This document shows positions 60,801 to 64,000 of a DNA stretch of 64,000 bases, piece after piece. Source of the stretch: Rhizophlyctis rosea (lineage: Eukaryota; Chytridiomycota; Chytridiomycetes; Rhizophlyctidales; Rhizophlyctidaceae); contig JADGJC010000204.1 in assembly GCA_027596075.1 (NCBI GenBank), forward strand, positions 1,629 through 65,628. The letters run 5' to 3'. Both the position numbers and the translations under genes were made by a program. Numbering within the stretch: the first letter of the stretch is position 1; every line of letters begins with the position of its first letter. Under the pieces are notes generated by a model. That model was not told where the DNA came from and searched no databases. It was given only the letters and a program-made list of their open reading frames with translations.

Positions 60801-63561
60801 GCTGACTGTTTTTTTTTGGCTTGTTAGTTTCAGGATGTAGCGAGCGCGACGCGGTGTATTGGGGAGATGAGTGGGTTGCGGATGAGGGGTGGTGAGGGGG
60901 GAGGGATTGTGTTGGAGTATTCGAAGAGGGGGGTTTGGAGGGGGAGAGATGAGGTTGTGCAGCCGGTTGATGATGGACGGGGTGGGGATGTGGGTGGAGT
61001 GGTGACGGTTGGGGAGGATGGAGGTGCGGGTAGGGGAGAAAGGAACGTGGCATCGAGAAGAGTCGACGCAGAAAGTGAGACGGTGGCGAGTGAAAGCGCT
61101 CCCGGTTTGGAAACCAACTCAAACAAACAGCCTCGCACCCCATCTCCAACCTCACTCGCAGCCTCAAAGTTCCAAAACCTGCCCAAAAACGCCCTTCAAA
61201 AAACCGCCAAATCGAAACCACCACCCCTCATCACCACATCCCTCCCTCCCACAAAATCAACCAATTCACCCTCCAGCCCACCCCGCCGCCACCCAACACA
61301 CCCACCCTGCAACACGCTCTACGTCGCGCACCTCCCTTTGTACGCCACACAAGAGGTATTGGAAGGTGTATTTAAGGTGTGTGATGGGTATCAACAAATA
61401 CGGTTCAAACCCTTCGCAACCGGTTCCTGTTTCGTGGAGGTAAGGATTCCGTTTTCTTGCCACATGTTTCGAGCAAAAGTCTTCCATATGGGTTGAATGC
61501 ACACTTACGACATTCCTCTTTCGCCAGTTCGACACCACGGCGAACGCAACAAAGGCTTTGAAGGAGCTTGATGGGTGTTATTTGAGGGAGGGTGATGGGA
61601 GGAGTTGGGTGAGGTTGGATTATTCGATGTTTTCGGTTGGGAGGGGTGGACCTGCCGGTGCCGGTTTGGCGGCGGAGGATGGGAGAGTGAGGAGGGCGGG
61701 GAGGGAGGGAGGGAAGGGGTGGGAGTGGCCTAGGCGGCCGGGGGATGTTGTGAGGGGTTTTGGGAGTGAGGTGGGGAGTGGTTGGGGTGTGGGTGGAAGT
61801 GGAAGTGGGGTTGTGAGTGAGGTGCAGCCTGAGGTGGGAGGGGAGAAGGCGTGCGCTGGTGGGAGTGTGGGGGATAGGAGTGAGCGGGAAGGAAGTGGTG
61901 GTGTGCGAGGAGGGGAGAGGGGAGTGAATGACGGGGGGAGAGGTGGAGTCGAGAGGGAGGATAACTCTGGGGTTGTTGATGCGGTGATGAATGATACGAA
62001 CGCGAATGGCGAGGTGGAGAGGGATGGTAGGAACGCGAAAGGGTTGAGAAACCCGATTGCGAATGTTTCAGAAGCCGATGGTGCCGAGGATACCCCCAAG
62101 ACGGCTAAGAACGATAGCACGGCCCCCGTCGATGCCGCGCTTTCCCCACGCGACAAAGAGGAACCACCAACCAAGACATCCACCGTCCAAATCCCCATCG
62201 ACACTCTCCCACAACCAATTTCTCTTCCCTTCCCTCCATCATCGGCACCAGAAGCACCGCTCACCGCCCCGCCGCAACAGACAAAACACCCGAAGTGGAT
62301 TTGGCCTAGGAAACCTGGTACAGAAGTCAAGACTGTGTCGTCTGCAAGCGGTAATGTCGGCAACGCTGCGCCGATTGCGGAAGGTGCTTGTGTGGATGTG
62401 AGGAAGGAGGGACCGGTGGAGAAGGAGGTAGGGGGGGTGGAAAGTGGTCGGGGGCGGGGCGTTGAGGTTGAGGTTGAGGTCGGAGAGACGAACGGGGGTG
62501 TTGAGGGAGGAGAAGACGATGTGGGGAAGAGTGGTGATTTGGATGGGGTTTGTAGGGATGAGTCGTCGGAGACGGAACGGATGGAAAAGGAAGAGATGGA
62601 GAAGGAAGCGGTGGAGACGGAACGAATGGCGGAACAACGAATGGAGACGGACCAAACATCGAAGCCTCTACCTTCACCCGTCCAAAACCCCATCCAACAC
62701 CCACACATCACTCCATCGCTTGCACACGGATTGACCGCGCCGGCTGCGGAGGCTGGTACAGGTGGTGTGTCTCTCTCTTTGGACGCGGAGAGCGGTACGA
62801 CGGTGGACGGGAGGGAGAATGTTGTTGTTGGTGAGGGGTTGGGTGATGGTGTTTGTGGTACGGCGGAGGGAGAGGAAGCCGGTGCGAAGTTGAAGGTTAC
62901 GTTTGCTGACGACGTGATGCAGGTGTATGATGGGTTTGTTGGGCTTATGTGTGGTGGATCGAGGGTTGCGGGGGTGGAAGAAAGTTCTTTCTCGGAGATC
63001 CATGCACCGTCTGAACTTTCGCATACCAAAACGGAAGGAGCGTCGGCCCCATCGTCTCATCCTTCACACGCCAAAATTGAGAGCGAGACTGCTATTCCGG
63101 GGTTCTGGATCTTCCCGGCTGCACGGAAGCGGAAGTATTTGACGGGGGTTGGTGTTCCGGGTGGTGGTGGTGGGGAGTTGGAGGCTGTTCGTGGTGGGAA
63201 GGGAGATGACGGTTTTCGCGTGAGTGGTGTTGAGAGTACGGAACGTCGGATGTCGACGCGCGGTGTGAAGGATATCGGTAATTGTATGGCTATTCGTTTG
63301 TATCGGAAACTTACGGTTGGGGATGTGATGCGTGTTCAGGGGGTTGCGGGTCGGCGGGTGTCGCAATGTAATGATGATGCCGGAGGGCTTATTGGTGAGA
63401 TGAGGGGTGGTGAAAGGGATTTGGAAGATTCTGCGTGGGGGTTGGGAAGGAAACTTACGGTTGGGGAGTTGATGCGGGTTCGTGGTGGGAGGAGGCGGGT
63501 GATGAAGATTGGTGGTGAGGGGGATGTGATGAGGCGGTTGAGGGGTTTGCAGGCTTGTTAG
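57843..63561 (+). CDS. Three-RRM RNA-binding protein of the Whi3/Scw1/Cip2 type
   Basis: A 1710-residue prediction from exons 57843-58025, 58230-58451, 58548-60215, 60327-60740, 60828-61439 and 61528-63561, all phase 0. RRM1 (~648-735) begins CDTLWIGQLPHDASSTDLEA and continues FVQ|FQDVASATRC. RRM2 (~783-870) has CDTLWIGRLPPDASSTELEA and HVQ|FQDVASATRC. RRM3 (~988-1075) has CNTLYVAHLPLYATQEVLEG and FVE|FDTTANATKALKELDG. The vertical bar marks an intron at the same place in each. The fold matches yeast Whi3 and fission yeast Scw1/Cip2, cytoplasmic regulators of mRNA stability and translation. The rest is long, acidic and low in complexity. It carries a thrice-repeated W-x-WPR motif and a C-terminal pair of RKLTVG motifs. 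An acceptor ending at 57830 suggests an intron in the leader; an in-frame ATG at 57801 is the alternative start. Intron 1 contains a fragment of the ZNFX1-like gene. Confidence 0.88.
58067..58165 (+). pseudogene. Fragment of the ZNFX1-like gene inside an intron of the RRM gene
   Basis: These 99 bases align without gaps to the coding strand of 10287-10189 in the ZNFX1-like gene; by hand I count 83 identical positions. The copy would read PDVMLEVEGSIVMV then VEVIVGRVLVGLN. The source reads PDVMLGVESSIDMV then VEVIVGKVLVGLN. The copy lies in the sense direction of the RRM gene, in its first intron, opposite in orientation to its source. Similarity fades on both sides. It has no start or splice sites of its own and is read as a captured or duplicated gene fragment. 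Confidence 0.8.
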
Positions 63562-64000
63562 GGATGTGTTTCGGCGGGTGGTTTTGGTGGTGCTTTGCAG
63601 GTGTAGGAGGGCAGATGTGTTCTGAGAGGGCTGTGGTTAGGAGATTTACTGCATATTTTGCGGAGTTTTGCGTTTTGCTTGTAGCTCTTTCCGGAGGCTG
63701 TTTATCTGTATAATGTAGAGTTTCAACAAGCTTCAGATATGTGACAGATTAGCAGAAAGATTCTGGCCTCGTTGCAATTAAAAGGTTGTTATTACTGCAC
63801 GGCGACAAGACCCTTAAGGACCTAAGCTGCATCTTGCAAAACTGACTCGTACAGCAATTACTGTCAGTTGGCCCATGATTGAATGCATCTATTATTTGAA
63901 TCCTGTGCGCAAAGCGTCTTGATTGAGAATCAACATCCCAACCAACAAATTTGAAGAGAGTGGCCAGTTGCATTTGGGTTATTTTTTGTGCTGCATGGAG
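63562..64000. other. Downstream flank of the RRM gene
   Basis: About 440 bp after the stop codon, with no recognisable gene. It probably holds the 3' UTR and polyadenylation region; I see no clear further structure. Confidence 0.5.

Noticed and set aside
61620..63029. 469-codon open frame on the minus strand
   Set aside because: It is antisense to the last RRM-gene exon. It is open because the sense codons are G/T-ending, and its translation is low-complexity Ser/Pro/Thr without a domain.
1..64000. CRISPR arrays, bacterial operons, rRNA genes, insertion sequences
   Set aside because: No regular repeat-spacer series, no ribosomal sequence and no transposase or reverse-transcriptase motifs; the genes are eukaryotic with spliceosomal introns.

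Overview
The window looks like nuclear DNA of an early-diverging (zoosporic, chytrid-like) fungus. Genes are split by short GT-AG introns of about 65-180 bp (one of 409 bp). The mitochondrial glycerol-3-phosphate dehydrogenase carries C-terminal EF hands, as animal enzymes do and, to my knowledge, Dikarya enzymes do not. A HET-domain gene and a Whi3/Scw1-type RRM gene sit alongside. The taxonomic call is inference; there is no rRNA in the window to anchor it. All exon boundaries were worked out by hand from splice consensus, phase and protein continuity.

Layout: (1) 78-1241 (+), 3' end of an FAD glycerol-3-phosphate dehydrogenase. (2) 1242-9133, gene-free, with two diverged copies of one repeat, a pol III-like element and a perfect palindrome. 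(3) 9134-17739 (-), a very large ZNFX1-type RNA helicase: CCCH finger, SF1 helicase, NFX1-type fingers and RZ finger, in at least 15 exons, interrupted by a 10-N assembly gap. (4) 17740-27479, gene-free. (5) 28127-30917 (+), an ARS2/SERRATE/Pir2 homologue in seven exons. (6) 32553-34679 (+), a HET-domain protein in two exons. (7) 34680-42107, gene-free. (8) 42415-43191 (+), an unrecognised Ser/Thr/Pro-rich protein in two exons. (9) 43192-57842, gene-free with several minisatellites. (10) 57843-63561 (+), a 1710-residue protein with three Whi3-like RRMs, each cut by an intron at the same place.

The ZNFX1-type helicase and ARS2 are both, from known homologues, nuclear-RNA/small-RNA silencing factors (ZNFX-1 in C. 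elegans; the related helicases Hrr1 and SAD-3 and the ARS2 homologue Pir2 in other fungi). Here they lie head to head, about 10 kb apart. The helicase has an aspartate in place of the glycine before the P-loop lysine. A 99-bp piece of its coding sequence, about 84% identical by hand count, lies in the first intron of the RRM gene.

Over a wide scale, coding exons show abrupt switches between A/C-rich and G/T-rich sense-strand blocks of about 100-500 nt. The gene-free DNA lacks this. Roughly two thirds of the window has no supportable gene.
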